64,000 nucleotides of DNA from the NCBI RefSeq assembly GCF_006716675.1, contig NZ_VFPM01000001.1, positions 1,116,001 through 1,180,000 on the forward strand. The letters run 5' to 3'. This document shows, one piece after another, positions 41,164-48,310 of this stretch; the stretch's first letter is position 1, and each line of letters opens with the position of its first letter. Under the pieces are notes generated by a model, which made no database searches, had not been told where the DNA came from, and worked only from the letters and a program-made list of their open reading frames with translations. A program made the translations under genes and the position numbers. Origin of the DNA: Humibacillus xanthopallidus. GTDB lineage: Bacteria; Actinomycetota; Actinomycetes; Actinomycetales; Dermatophilaceae.

Positions 41164-42765
41164 GTGACCGACACCGCTGCCGCGACACCCGATCAGACCC
41201 CCGATCAGGCACCCGATCAGACCCCGAGCCAGCTCGACGAGATCAGGGCCGGCTACGCGTTCGACGGGCCCACCCTCAAGCTCGGGGCGGTGGTCATCGA
41301 CGGCGAGGCCCACCCCGACGCACCGGTGCAGATCCCGCTCAGCGTCATGAACCGCCACGGTCTCGTCGCCGGCGCCACCGGCACGGGCAAGACGAAGACG
41401 CTCCAGCTCATGGCCGAGCAGCTGTCGGAGCAGGGCGTGCCGGTCTTCCTCGCCGACATGAAGGGCGACCTCTCCGGGCTCGCCACCCCCGGCGAGGGGG
41501 GCGCGAAGATCACCGACCGCGCGACGAGCGTCGGCATGGAGTGGACGGCGACGGCATACCCCACCGAGTTCTTCACCCTCGGCGGCAAGGGCAGCGGCAT
41601 CGCGATCCGCGCGACGATCACGAGCTTCGGCCCGACCCTGCTGAGCAAGGTGCTCGGCCTCAACGACACGCAGGAGAGCAGCCTCGGGCTCATCTTCCAC
41701 TACGCCGACAAGAACGGCCTCGCGCTGCTCGACCTCAAGGACCTGCGCGCCGTCATCAGCCACCTCACGTCCGACGAGGGCAAGGCCGACCTCAAGGCGC
41801 TCGGGGGGCTCTCGAGCGCGACCGCCGGGGTCATCCTGCGCAACCTCATCACCTTCGAGGACCAGGGCGCCGGCGACTTCTTCGGCGAGCCGGAGTTCGA
41901 CACGCGCGACCTGCTGCGCACGGCTGCCGACGGCAAGGGCATCATCTCGTGCCTCGAGCTCCCCCAGGTGCAGGACCGCCCGCAGCTCTTCTCGACCTTC
42001 CTCATGTGGCTGCTCGCCGACCTCTTCCACGAGCTGCCCGAGGAGGGCGACCTCGACCAGCCCAAGCTCGTCTTCTTCTTCGACGAGGCGCACCTGCTCT
42101 TCGACGACGCGAGCAAGGCGTTCCTGCAGGCCATCGAGCAGACCGTGCGGCTCATCCGCTCCAAGGGCGTCGGCGTCTTCTTCGTCACCCAGTCGCCGAA
42201 GGACGTGCCCGCGGGCGTGCTCGCCCAGCTGGGCAACCGCGTGCAGCACGCCCTGCGCGCGTTCACGCCCGACGACGCGAAGGCCCTCAAGCAGGCCATC
42301 GCGACCTACCCCCACACGGCATACGACATGGAGAAGCTGCTGACGAGCCTCGGCATCGGCGAAGCCGTCGTCACCGTGCTCTCTGACAAGGGCGTGCCGA
42401 CGCCCGTCGCGTGGACCCGCATGAAGGCACCGAACTCCCTCATGGACCCCTCGCCCCAGGCGACGATCGACGGCATCATCGCGTCGTCGACCATCGCGCC
42501 GACGTATGCCGCCGTGCTCGATCGCGAGTCCGCCTACGAGCTGCTCACCAAGCGTCTCGAGGCCCAGACCCCGCCCGCTCCCCCCGCGCCGGCGGCTCCG
42601 GCTCCTGCTGCTCCCGCGCCGAAGCGGCAGGCGGCCCCCAAGGAGGAGCCGACCATCATCGAGCAGGTCGCGGGCAGCTCGGCGTTCAAGTCGATGCTGC
42701 GCTCGGCCGGCACGGTGATCGGGCGCGAGATCACCCGCAGCATCTTCGGCACGCGCAAGCGCTGA
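41164..42765 (+). CDS. HerA/FtsK-like P-loop ATPase (DUF853)
   Basis: 533 residues from GTG 41164. A short N-terminal stretch of TPDQ/APDQ repeats (about residues 8-21) comes first. Walker A GATGTGKTKTLQL, Walker B LVFFFDEAHLLF and the arginine-finger region FVTQSPKDVP follow. The C-terminus has an Ala/Pro linker then a basic end (IGREITRSIFGTRKR). The family is a predicted DNA-translocating or helicase-like ATPase without known role in most bacteria. The nuclease NurA that partners archaeal HerA is not seen here. Confidence 0.87.
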   Translation: MTDTAAATPDQTPDQAPDQTPSQLDEIRAGYAFDGPTLKLGAVVIDGEAHPDAPVQIPLSVMNRHGLVAGATGTGKTKTLQLMAEQLSEQGVPVFLADMKGDLSGLATPGEGGAKITDRATSVGMEWTATAYPTEFFTLGGKGSGIAIRATITSFGPTLLSKVLGLNDTQESSLGLIFHYADKNGLALLDLKDLRAVISHLTSDEGKADLKALGGLSSATAGVILRNLITFEDQGAGDFFGEPEFDTRDLLRTAADGKGIISCLELPQVQDRPQLFSTFLMWLLADLFHELPEEGDLDQPKLVFFFDEAHLLFDDASKAFLQAIEQTVRLIRSKGVGVFFVTQSPKDVPAGVLAQLGNRVQHALRAFTPDDAKALKQAIATYPHTAYDMEKLLTSLGIGEAVVTVLSDKGVPTPVAWTRMKAPNSLMDPSPQATIDGIIASSTIAPTYAAVLDRESAYELLTKRLEAQTPPAPPAPAAPAPAAPAPKRQAAPKEEPTIIEQVAGSSAFKSMLRSAGTVIGREITRSIFGTRKR

Positions 42766-42780
42766 GGCCACACCACGCCT

Positions 42781-42817
42781 GAGGGCGCCTCGACCGTTCG
42801 TGGGTCGGGGCGCCCTC
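42781..42817. terminator. bidirectional terminator after the HerA-like gene
   Basis: GAGGGCGCCTCGAC (42781-42794) pairs with GTCGGGGCGCCCTC (42804-42817) with one G-T pair. Lies between convergent genes. Confidence 0.8.
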
Positions 42818-42838
42818 GTCGTCGTGCCGAGGGGCGGG

Positions 42839-43675
42839 CTAGTAGTCGAACTCGACGTCGTCGAGGTCGCCGTCGGCGTCGGCGAAGTAGCTGATGACGC
42901 GGATGTCGGGCTCGTCCGCGACTTGGAGAACGAGCTGACGCAGCTGGATGACCTGCCCGGTGTCGAGGCGAATCCGCTTGGTACGGCCGCGAGTCGGGTC
43001 GGAGTCGTGCTGCTCCCACCACGTGGCCGTCGCGGGGTTGGCCTTGAACACCTCGTCGAGCACGCGTTTGTAGGCCGGGTCGTCGGGGTGGCGGGCGTAG
43101 GCCTCGCGGAAGAGCGCGAGCTGGTCGGCCGCCTCCTGCTCCCAGTCGACGAAGAGGCTGCGGGCGGCCGGGTCGCAGCAGTAGAACCACAGCAGGTTGC
43201 GCTCGCGCTTCGTGCGCTTGCTCTCCCAGTCGGTGAAGAGCTGGCAGGCGGTGTGGTTGGCGCCGAGCACGTCCCAACGGGCGCCGACGACGTAGGCGGG
43301 GTTGGGGTCGATCGAGTCGAGCAGCTCCTCGAGCTCCTCGCTCAGGATCTCCGGCTCGGCCTTGCGACGCGGCGCCGAGCCGGAGGCGATGGAGTGCAGG
43401 TGGGCTCGGCCGTCGGCGTCGAGCTTGAGCGCCCGCGCGAGACCGTCGATGACGGTCTTGCTCGGGCGCAGGTCGCGACCGCGCTCGATGAGGTCGTAGT
43501 AGGCGACGGAGATGTGCGCGAGCTCGGCCACCTCGGTGCGGCTGAGGCCCACCCGGCGCCGGCCCTTGGCGCGCCTGATCCCGACCTCCTCCGGGGCGAT
43601 CTGGTGCCTGCGCGCCCGCAGGAACTCACCGAGGGGTGAGGGGGTGCGCACGCTGAGCGGCACGTCCGTCGTCAT
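42839..43675 (-). CDS. XRE-family regulator with MmyB-like ligand-binding domain
   Basis: 278 residues from ATG 43675 (ATG 43684 is also in frame). The helix-turn-helix is LSRTEVAELAHISVAYYDLIERGRDLRPS. The second half has the MmyB pattern: PAYVVGARWDVLGANHTACQLF, NLLWFYCCDPAARSLFVDWE and a C-terminal IRLDTGQVIQLRQLVLQV, a PAS-like domain that may bind fatty acids. Acidic tail DDVEFDY. Divergent from the SOUL gene, with 75 bases between their starts. Confidence 0.87.
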   Translation of the reverse strand: MTTDVPLSVRTPSPLGEFLRARRHQIAPEEVGIRRAKGRRRVGLSRTEVAELAHISVAYYDLIERGRDLRPSKTVIDGLARALKLDADGRAHLHSIASGSAPRRKAEPEILSEELEELLDSIDPNPAYVVGARWDVLGANHTACQLFTDWESKRTKRERNLLWFYCCDPAARSLFVDWEQEAADQLALFREAYARHPDDPAYKRVLDEVFKANPATATWWEQHDSDPTRGRTKRIRLDTGQVIQLRQLVLQVADEPDIRVISYFADADGDLDDVEFDY

Positions 43676-43750
43676 GACGCACATCCTGCCAGCGGCAGGC
43701 GGCCCACGGTCGCCGGCGACGGACCCGGTGCGGCGGGTAGCGTTGCCGGT

Positions 43751-44311
43751 GTGACGGAGAAGCAGGCCTACGACGTCGCGGCGACCTACGACGGTTTCGA
43801 GCTGCGGCGTTATGCCCCGCACGTCGTCGCCGAGGTCGTCGTGACAGCGCCGTTCGAGGAGGCGGGCAACGCAGCCTTCCGGACGCTGCTCGGCTACATC
43901 AGCGGCCAGAACCGCTCGGCCACGAAGGTGGCCATGACGGCGCCCGTCGTCCAGCGCGAGTCCGAGAAGATCGCCATGACCGCGCCCGTCGAGCAGCGCG
44001 AGACGAGCGAGGGGGCGTATGCCGTCGCCTTCGTCCTGCCGGCATCGCTCACTCTCGCGACCGCGCCGGTGCCCACGAGTCCCGAGGTGCACCTGCACGA
44101 GCGCCCTGAGGTGCTGGCGGCCGCCCGCCAGTACCGCGGGCGGTGGACGCAGGACTCCTTCGAGCACCACCGTGCCGAGCTCGACAGCGCGATCCGGGCC
44201 GCGGGGCTGACGCCGGTCGGGTCGCCGCGGTGGGCGCGCTTCGACCCGCCCTTCATGCCCTTCTTCCTGCGCCGCAACGAGGTCGTGCAGGACGTCGCTG
44301 CCCCCGAGTGA
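43751..44311 (+). CDS. SOUL heme-binding family protein
   Basis: 186 residues from GTG 43751. SOUL features: YDGFELRRYAPHVVAEVVV, GNAAFRTLLGYISGQN and two copies of KxAMTAPV (KVAMTAPV, KIAMTAPV), ending RWARFDPPFMPFFLRRNEVV. Heme binding is the family property; function in bacteria is little known. Divergent from the MmyB-type regulator that may control it. Its last 59 bases overlap the convergent phosphoesterase locus. Confidence 0.88.
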   Translation: MTEKQAYDVAATYDGFELRRYAPHVVAEVVVTAPFEEAGNAAFRTLLGYISGQNRSATKVAMTAPVVQRESEKIAMTAPVEQRETSEGAYAVAFVLPASLTLATAPVPTSPEVHLHERPEVLAAARQYRGRWTQDSFEHHRAELDSAIRAAGLTPVGSPRWARFDPPFMPFFLRRNEVVQDVAAPE

Positions 44312-45402
44312 CCACTGGTCGGGCGAGCCGCCGATCGAGAGAGCACTTCGGTTGGGTGATCACGGTGCCGGGTGCGGGAGGCAGCGGCCTCGAGACAGCG
44401 GGGTCGACGAGGTGGGCGAGCGACGGGGCGTCGTCGACGCGCGAGACCTTCATGGGCGGCAGGCCGAGCAGGTCGATGATCGTCTTCGGGATGCTGGCGT
44501 GGGAGTGCCACTGGGTGTCGATGCGTTGCGGGACCCGGCCCCCGAACATCACGAGCGGGATGCGCGAACCGCCGATCGCGGCATACCCGCTCGGGTGCAG
44601 CGCGTCGGGCAGGGTCTCGATCGCCGGGGTGGGGACGGAGTCGGCGTAGCCGCCCCAGTCGTCCCACGTGAGCACGAAGGTCGTGTCGTCCCAGCCGCCC
44701 CCGTCGATGACGGCCTGGACACGCTGCCACACGAGGTCGTGGCCCCTGGTGACGTAGCTGGGGTCGCTGACGAAGGGCGGGTGCTCGTCGTAGCCGCCGG
44801 GGCTCCACACGTAGCAGACCTGCGGGAGCGTGCCCGCCTTGGCCATCGGCACGAACTGGCTCGGCGGGTGCACGTTGGCGTGGCCGGGCGCCGTACTGAG
44901 CGACCTGTAGAGCTTGGCGGGGTAGCCCGAATGGTCGGGGAAGGCTGCCCAGCTGACCCCCGCCGCCTGCGCGACCGTGAAGATCGACGGCAGGTCCCAG
45001 ACCGGGTGGGCGCCCACGAAGGGCGGGTTCCTCATCGTGGGCATCTGCCCACCCACCGCGAGCGTGTGCCCGGGCGTGGAGTTCGAGCCGGCGCCGAAGT
45101 GGTGGTCGCAGAAGACGAACTGCTTGGCGAGCCAAGCGTAGAAGGGGATGACGACGTCGCTGTCCACCTGCGCGGCCACGGCTGCGTAGTCCCCCCATCG
45201 AGTGGTGCACCCAGGCGTTGCGGTCGTGGGGCTGGTCGAAGTTCGGAGGGCTGTCGAGCAGCGCCCCGTGGTCGGCGACGGCGGCACCCGAGGCCGCCAT
45301 CGACGCGAAGTAGAAGTCCGTCGTCTTGTTCTCCTGGAGGAAGACGATGACCCGGTGCCCAGGGATTCCGCTCACGTCCGCTGTCCTTCCGATCCGTCGC
45401 AC
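44253..45402 (-). pseudogene. alkaline-phosphatase-superfamily phosphoesterase (phospholipase C/AcpA-like), frameshifted
   Basis: From ATG 45402 the frame reads GHRVIVFLQENKTTDFYF, the family N-terminus with the metal-binding ENK/T pattern, up to NAWVHHSMGG. The rest (DYAAVAAQVDSD through VLTWDDWGGYADS) is in another frame. The break falls on a run of six C (six G on the coding strand) near 45192-45197; five would restore frame (ATGGGGGACTAC). So the gene is either broken by a +1 slip or the base is a sequencing error. Intact length about 383. The C-terminus runs through a dispersed repeat at 44331-44355 and overlaps the SOUL gene. Confidence 0.75.
44331..44355 (+). repeat. dispersed repeat copy at the 3' end of the phosphoesterase locus
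   Basis: CCGATCGAGAGAGCACTTCG matches the 17743 palindrome arms. In the minus strand it is translated as QPKCSLDRRL near the end of the phosphoesterase, suggesting insertion altered that C-terminus. Confidence 0.65.
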
Positions 45403-45487
45403 ACCCTGTCGTCACACCAGCCAAGCACGGACGGGCCGTGCGATGCCATGGTCCGTGGCTGCCGGTTCGCCGAGAGTCCTGCGGGCT

Positions 45488-45517
45488 TTGACTTCACGCA
45501 CTTGAAGTTCCTAGCGT
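45488..45517 (+). promoter_or_regulatory. MerR-type promoter with dyad in a long spacer
   Basis: A -35-like TTGACT (45488-45493) and a -10-like TAGCGT (45512-45517) are 18 bases apart, with ACTTCA...TGAAGT (45491-45496, 45503-45508) as the operator between them. This layout is the hallmark of MerR-controlled promoters. It lies just upstream of the merR-adh pair. Confidence 0.7.
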
Positions 45518-45524
45518 TGAGGAG

Positions 45525-45995
45525 GTGACCTCCTCCACCACGCAGCGCGAGTACACGATCAGGGAAGCGGCGGCCCTGACCGGACTGCCCGCGAGCACGC
45601 TGCGCTACTACGAGTCGATCGGGGTGATCGCCCCGGTCAGCCGAGGCGCGAGCAGCGGACACCGCGTCTACGACGAGGGCGACCTCGACCAGCTCATGTG
45701 GGTCGCCTGTCTGGCTGCCACCGGCATGTCCGTGGGCGACATGCGCGCCTACGTCGCCAACGGAGCGCTCGGTCCGGAGGCCGCCCTCGGCCAGATCGAG
45801 CTGCTCTCGGCGCAGGCGCAGCGCCTCGCGGCGGAGGCCGAGCAGATCGTGCTGCGCCGTCGGTACGTCCAGATCAAGATCGACTACTGGCGAGCGGTCG
45901 AGAGCGGCGACACCGCTCGAGCCGACCTGCTGTCCGCCGAGGCTCGTGCTCTTGCAGACGAGCTGCGCGGGGCGAGAAAGCCGCACGTGCTGTAG
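45525..45995 (+). CDS. MerR-family regulator, AdhR/NmlR-like
   Basis: 156 residues from GTG 45525. The DNA-binding helix region is [26 protein letters not shown], then a coiled dimerisation helix. A Cys near residue 62 ([12 protein letters not shown]) corresponds to the aldehyde- or thiol-reactive Cys of AdhR/NmlR, so it probably senses carbonyl or nitrosative stress. The alcohol dehydrogenase gene follows 134 bases later; a dyad in the promoter fits autoregulation. Confidence 0.88.
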   Translation: MTSSTTQREYTIREAAALTGLPASTLRYYESIGVIAPVSRGASSGHRVYDEGDLDQLMWVACLAATGMSVGDMRAYVANGALGPEAALGQIELLSAQAQRLAAEAEQIVLRRRYVQIKIDYWRAVESGDTARADLLSAEARALADELRGARKPHVL

Positions 45996-46129
45996 GCCCG
46001 CCCTTCCACCTCACTCGCCCGGCCCTCACTCGCCCGGCCACACGAATGGCCGGCGCAGCCTGGCGTTGCGGCGCCGCCGTCGAGTCGATTCAACCTGCCC
46101 ACGAAGTCCACCAGCAAAGGAAGACACCC

Positions 46130-47170
46130 ATGCGCGTCACCGCCTACGCGGCTCCGGCCGCCGGCCAGCCCCTGGCCCCCACTGTCATCGAGCGCCGCGA
46201 CGTCGGCCCGAACGACGTCCTCATCCAGATCGAGTACGCCGGGATCTGCCACTCCGACATCCACACCGTCAAGGGCGACTGGGGTCCGCAGCCCTTCCCC
46301 GTCGTGCCGGGCCACGAGATCGTCGGCACGGTGACCGAGATCGGGGCCGACGTCACCCGCCACGCGGTCGGCGACCGGGTGGGTGTCGGTTGCATGGTCA
46401 ACTCCTGCGGCGAGTGCACCAACTGCCGCAACGGCGACGAGCAGTACTGCCAGAAGGGCATGGTCGGCACCTACGCCGCCACCGACCGAGACGGCACCAC
46501 GACGCAGGGCGGCTACTCGACCCACGTCGTCGTCGACGCCGACTACGTGCTCTCCGTCCCGGACGGCATCGACGCGCCCGCGGCCGCACCGCTGCTCTGC
46601 GCCGGCATCACGACCTACGCGCCGCTCCGTCGCTGGGGCGCCGGACCGGGCAAGAGAGTCGCGGTCGTCGGGCTCGGCGGACTCGGCCACATGGCCGTCA
46701 AGCTCGCCCACGCCATGGGCGCGGACGTCACCGTCCTCTCGCAGTCACTGAAGAAGCAGGAGGACGGCCTGCGTCTCGGGGCGGACGACTACTTCGCCAC
46801 CTCCGACCCGGCCACCTTCGAGCAGCTCGCCGGGCGGTTCGACCTCATCATCAACACGGTGAGCGCACGCATCGACCTCGATTCCTACCTCGGCCTGCTC
46901 GCGGTCGACGGCACCCTCGTCAACGTCGGCGCTCCTCCGGAGCCGCTCAGCGTCAACGTCTTCTCGCTCATCGGCGCGCGCCGCTCGTTCGCCGGCTCCA
47001 TGATCGGCGGCATCGCCCTGACCCAGGAGATGCTCGACTTCTGCGCCGAGCACCACCTCGGCGCCGAGGTCGAGATCATCGCGGCCGACCAGGTGAACGA
47101 GGCGTACGAGCGCGTGCTCGCCTCCGACGTCCGTTACCGCTTCGTCATCGACACGAGCACGCTCGTCTGA
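46130..47170 (+). CDS. zinc-dependent NAD(P) alcohol dehydrogenase (CAD/YahK-like)
   Basis: 346 residues from ATG 46130 with AAAGGAAG upstream. Catalytic zinc ligands: Cys in [10 protein letters not shown], His in VPGHEIVG and a distal Cys (LLCAGITTY). Structural zinc: four Cys in [17 protein letters not shown]. The Rossmann motif is [15 protein letters not shown]. It interconverts alcohols and aldehydes, probably detoxifying aldehydes with NADPH, under the upstream MerR regulator. Confidence 0.92.
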   Translation: MRVTAYAAPAAGQPLAPTVIERRDVGPNDVLIQIEYAGICHSDIHTVKGDWGPQPFPVVPGHEIVGTVTEIGADVTRHAVGDRVGVGCMVNSCGECTNCRNGDEQYCQKGMVGTYAATDRDGTTTQGGYSTHVVVDADYVLSVPDGIDAPAAAPLLCAGITTYAPLRRWGAGPGKRVAVVGLGGLGHMAVKLAHAMGADVTVLSQSLKKQEDGLRLGADDYFATSDPATFEQLAGRFDLIINTVSARIDLDSYLGLLAVDGTLVNVGAPPEPLSVNVFSLIGARRSFAGSMIGGIALTQEMLDFCAEHHLGAEVEIIAADQVNEAYERVLASDVRYRFVIDTSTLV

Positions 47171-47237
47171 CCAGGTCACCCACGAGGGGGTATGCCGCCG
47201 GGAGCCGCGACTGATCCGCGCCCCGGCCCACGCCCCG

Positions 47238-47281
47238 ACTCGAGTGGCCGCGTCGTCACGTGACGACGTGGCCACTCGAGT
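47238..47281. repeat. 44-bp near-perfect palindrome
   Basis: ACTCGAGTGGCC...GGCCACTCGAGT encloses an 18-base perfect palindrome CGTCGTCACGTGACGACG (47251-47268), with only one mismatched pair in the whole. It lies after adh and before the purU remnant and may be a cruciform or terminator; the centre CACGTG could also be a protein site. Confidence 0.8.
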
Positions 47282-47323
47282 TGGTGAGACGAGGTGCGGT
47301 GGCGTGAGGTGGGGCGAACCGGG

Positions 47324-47554
47324 TCAGAGGAGGATGACGGTGCGGCTGCCGTGGAGGATGACGCGGCCCTCGCAGTGCCATTTCACGGCATTGGACAGGG
47401 CCCGGCACTCGGTGTCGCGCCCGGCAGCCACGAGGTCCTCGGGGCCGAAAGAGTGGTCCACCTCGCGCACCTGCTGGGAGATGATCGGCCCCTCGTCGGG
47501 CTCGCTGCTGACGTAGTGCGCCGTGGCCCCGACCGTCTTGACGCCGCGCCGGCC
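47324..47554 (-). pseudogene. purU: 3' remnant of formyltetrahydrofolate deformylase (purU)
   Basis: About 75 residues matching the PurU C-terminus: GVKTVGATAHYVSSEPDEGPII, VDHSFGPEDLVAAGRDTECRAL and VKWHCEGRVILHGSRTVILL, ending with its own stop. The N-terminal ACT and formyltransferase core (about 200 residues) are absent; the reading breaks at about 47548-47554 into unrelated sequence. No start codon with a ribosome site precedes it. It is joined head-to-head with the M24 peptidase remnant on the plus strand. Confidence 0.75.
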
Positions 47555-47561
47555 TGGAGCT

Positions 47562-47750
47562 GGCGAGGGCATCGACACCGTCCTCGAGCCCGGCATGGTG
47601 GTCTCGATGGAGCCGATGATCACCGTCCTCGACGGCCAGCCCGGAGCAGGCGGCTACCGCGAGCACGACATCCTCTTCGTCGGCGAGCACGGCGCCGAGA
47701 ACATCACGAAGTTCCCCTTCGGCCCGGAGCACAACATCATCCCCTGCTGA
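47562..47750 (+). pseudogene. 3' remnant of an M24 metallopeptidase (Xaa-Pro dipeptidase/creatinase-like)
   Basis: About 62 residues: GIDTVLEPGMVVSMEPMITV, GAGGYREHDILFVGE and GAENITKFPFGPEHNIIP, a typical M24 C-terminus with a metal-binding Glu in MEP and in the REHD region. The 5' three-quarters are missing. Divergent from and abutting the purU remnant, suggesting one deletion removed both 5' halves and the region between. Confidence 0.72.
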
Positions 47751-47774
47751 GGTCGTGAGACCGTATGCGTTCGA

Positions 47775-47818
47775 GCCGGTGAGCCGTCCATCCTCACAGC
47801 TATGGACGGCTCACCGGC
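47775..47818. terminator. 17+17 base perfect inverted repeat
   Basis: GCCGGTGAGCCGTCCAT (47775-47791) and ATGGACGGCTCACCGGC (47802-47818). Between the M24 remnant stop and the convergent TfoX gene. Confidence 0.8.
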
Positions 47819-47819
47819 G

Positions 47820-48155
47820 TCACTTCTGCTTCGGTGGCAGCGAGCCCGCGAAGGCGATGCCACGCGAGACCCACTGCTTGAGCCCCGCCTCGTCGAGTCC
47901 GTTGCGCACTCGCAGCCAGCCGCGCATCTCACGCCCCCGCATCACCATCGGCGCCACGCCGCCGTCGGCGTCGATCCACGCCTCGGCCGCCTCAGGGTCG
48001 ACGCGGACGAGCAGCCCGCCCTCTCCGCTCGCAGCCACCGCCATGTTCCCGTTGACGAGGAACGCGAGCCCGCCGAACATGCGCTGCTCGGCGACATGGT
48101 CCTCACCCGCCACGAGCTCGCGGATCCGGTCGGCAAGGTCCTCGTCGTAGGCCAT
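47820..48155 (-). CDS. TfoX/Sxy N-terminal domain protein
   Basis: 111 residues from ATG 48155 (MAYDEDLADRIRELV); a reading to 48188 is possible. The family core is visible: EQRMFGGLAFLVNGNMAVAAS, GLLVRVDP and MRGREMRGWLRV. In gamma-proteobacteria TfoX helps competence, but stand-alone actinobacterial versions have unknown function. Its stop is right beside the perfect terminator at 47775-47818. Confidence 0.85.
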   Translation of the reverse strand: MAYDEDLADRIRELVAGEDHVAEQRMFGGLAFLVNGNMAVAASGEGGLLVRVDPEAAEAWIDADGGVAPMVMRGREMRGWLRVRNGLDEAGLKQWVSRGIAFAGSLPPKQK

Positions 48156-48220
48156 GAAGGCATTGTCTGCCTCTTGTCCGCCCCTCATCAGCCCTTCGCG
48201 CGGCGCCGTCCTCGTCGCAG

Positions 48221-48238
48221 ATCACTCGATCGAGTGAT
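48221..48238. promoter_or_regulatory. 18-bp perfect palindrome (LAL regulator site 1)
   Basis: ATCACTCGATCGAGTGAT, centred about 81 bases upstream of the PQQ-type gene start. The same sequence, with one or three changes, precedes the LAL regulator and the monooxygenase gene. Confidence 0.75.
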
Positions 48239-48310
48239 GTGTCGGTCTGTCGCACCTCACGACGATGGGGCTGCGAGCGCCGTCTGGCGCCGCAGATGCA
48301 GGAGGCACAG

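Noticed and set aside
41164..41230. Short repeats GATCAGACCCC at the start of the HerA-like gene
   Set aside because: They encode TPDQ/APDQ repeats in the reading frame, a coding microrepeat, not an array.
47523..47750. Treating the 75-residue plus-strand ORF as a complete gene
   Set aside because: Its first 13 residues are the antisense of the purU remnant and the rest is the C-terminus of a much longer M24 peptidase; no ribosome site precedes it.
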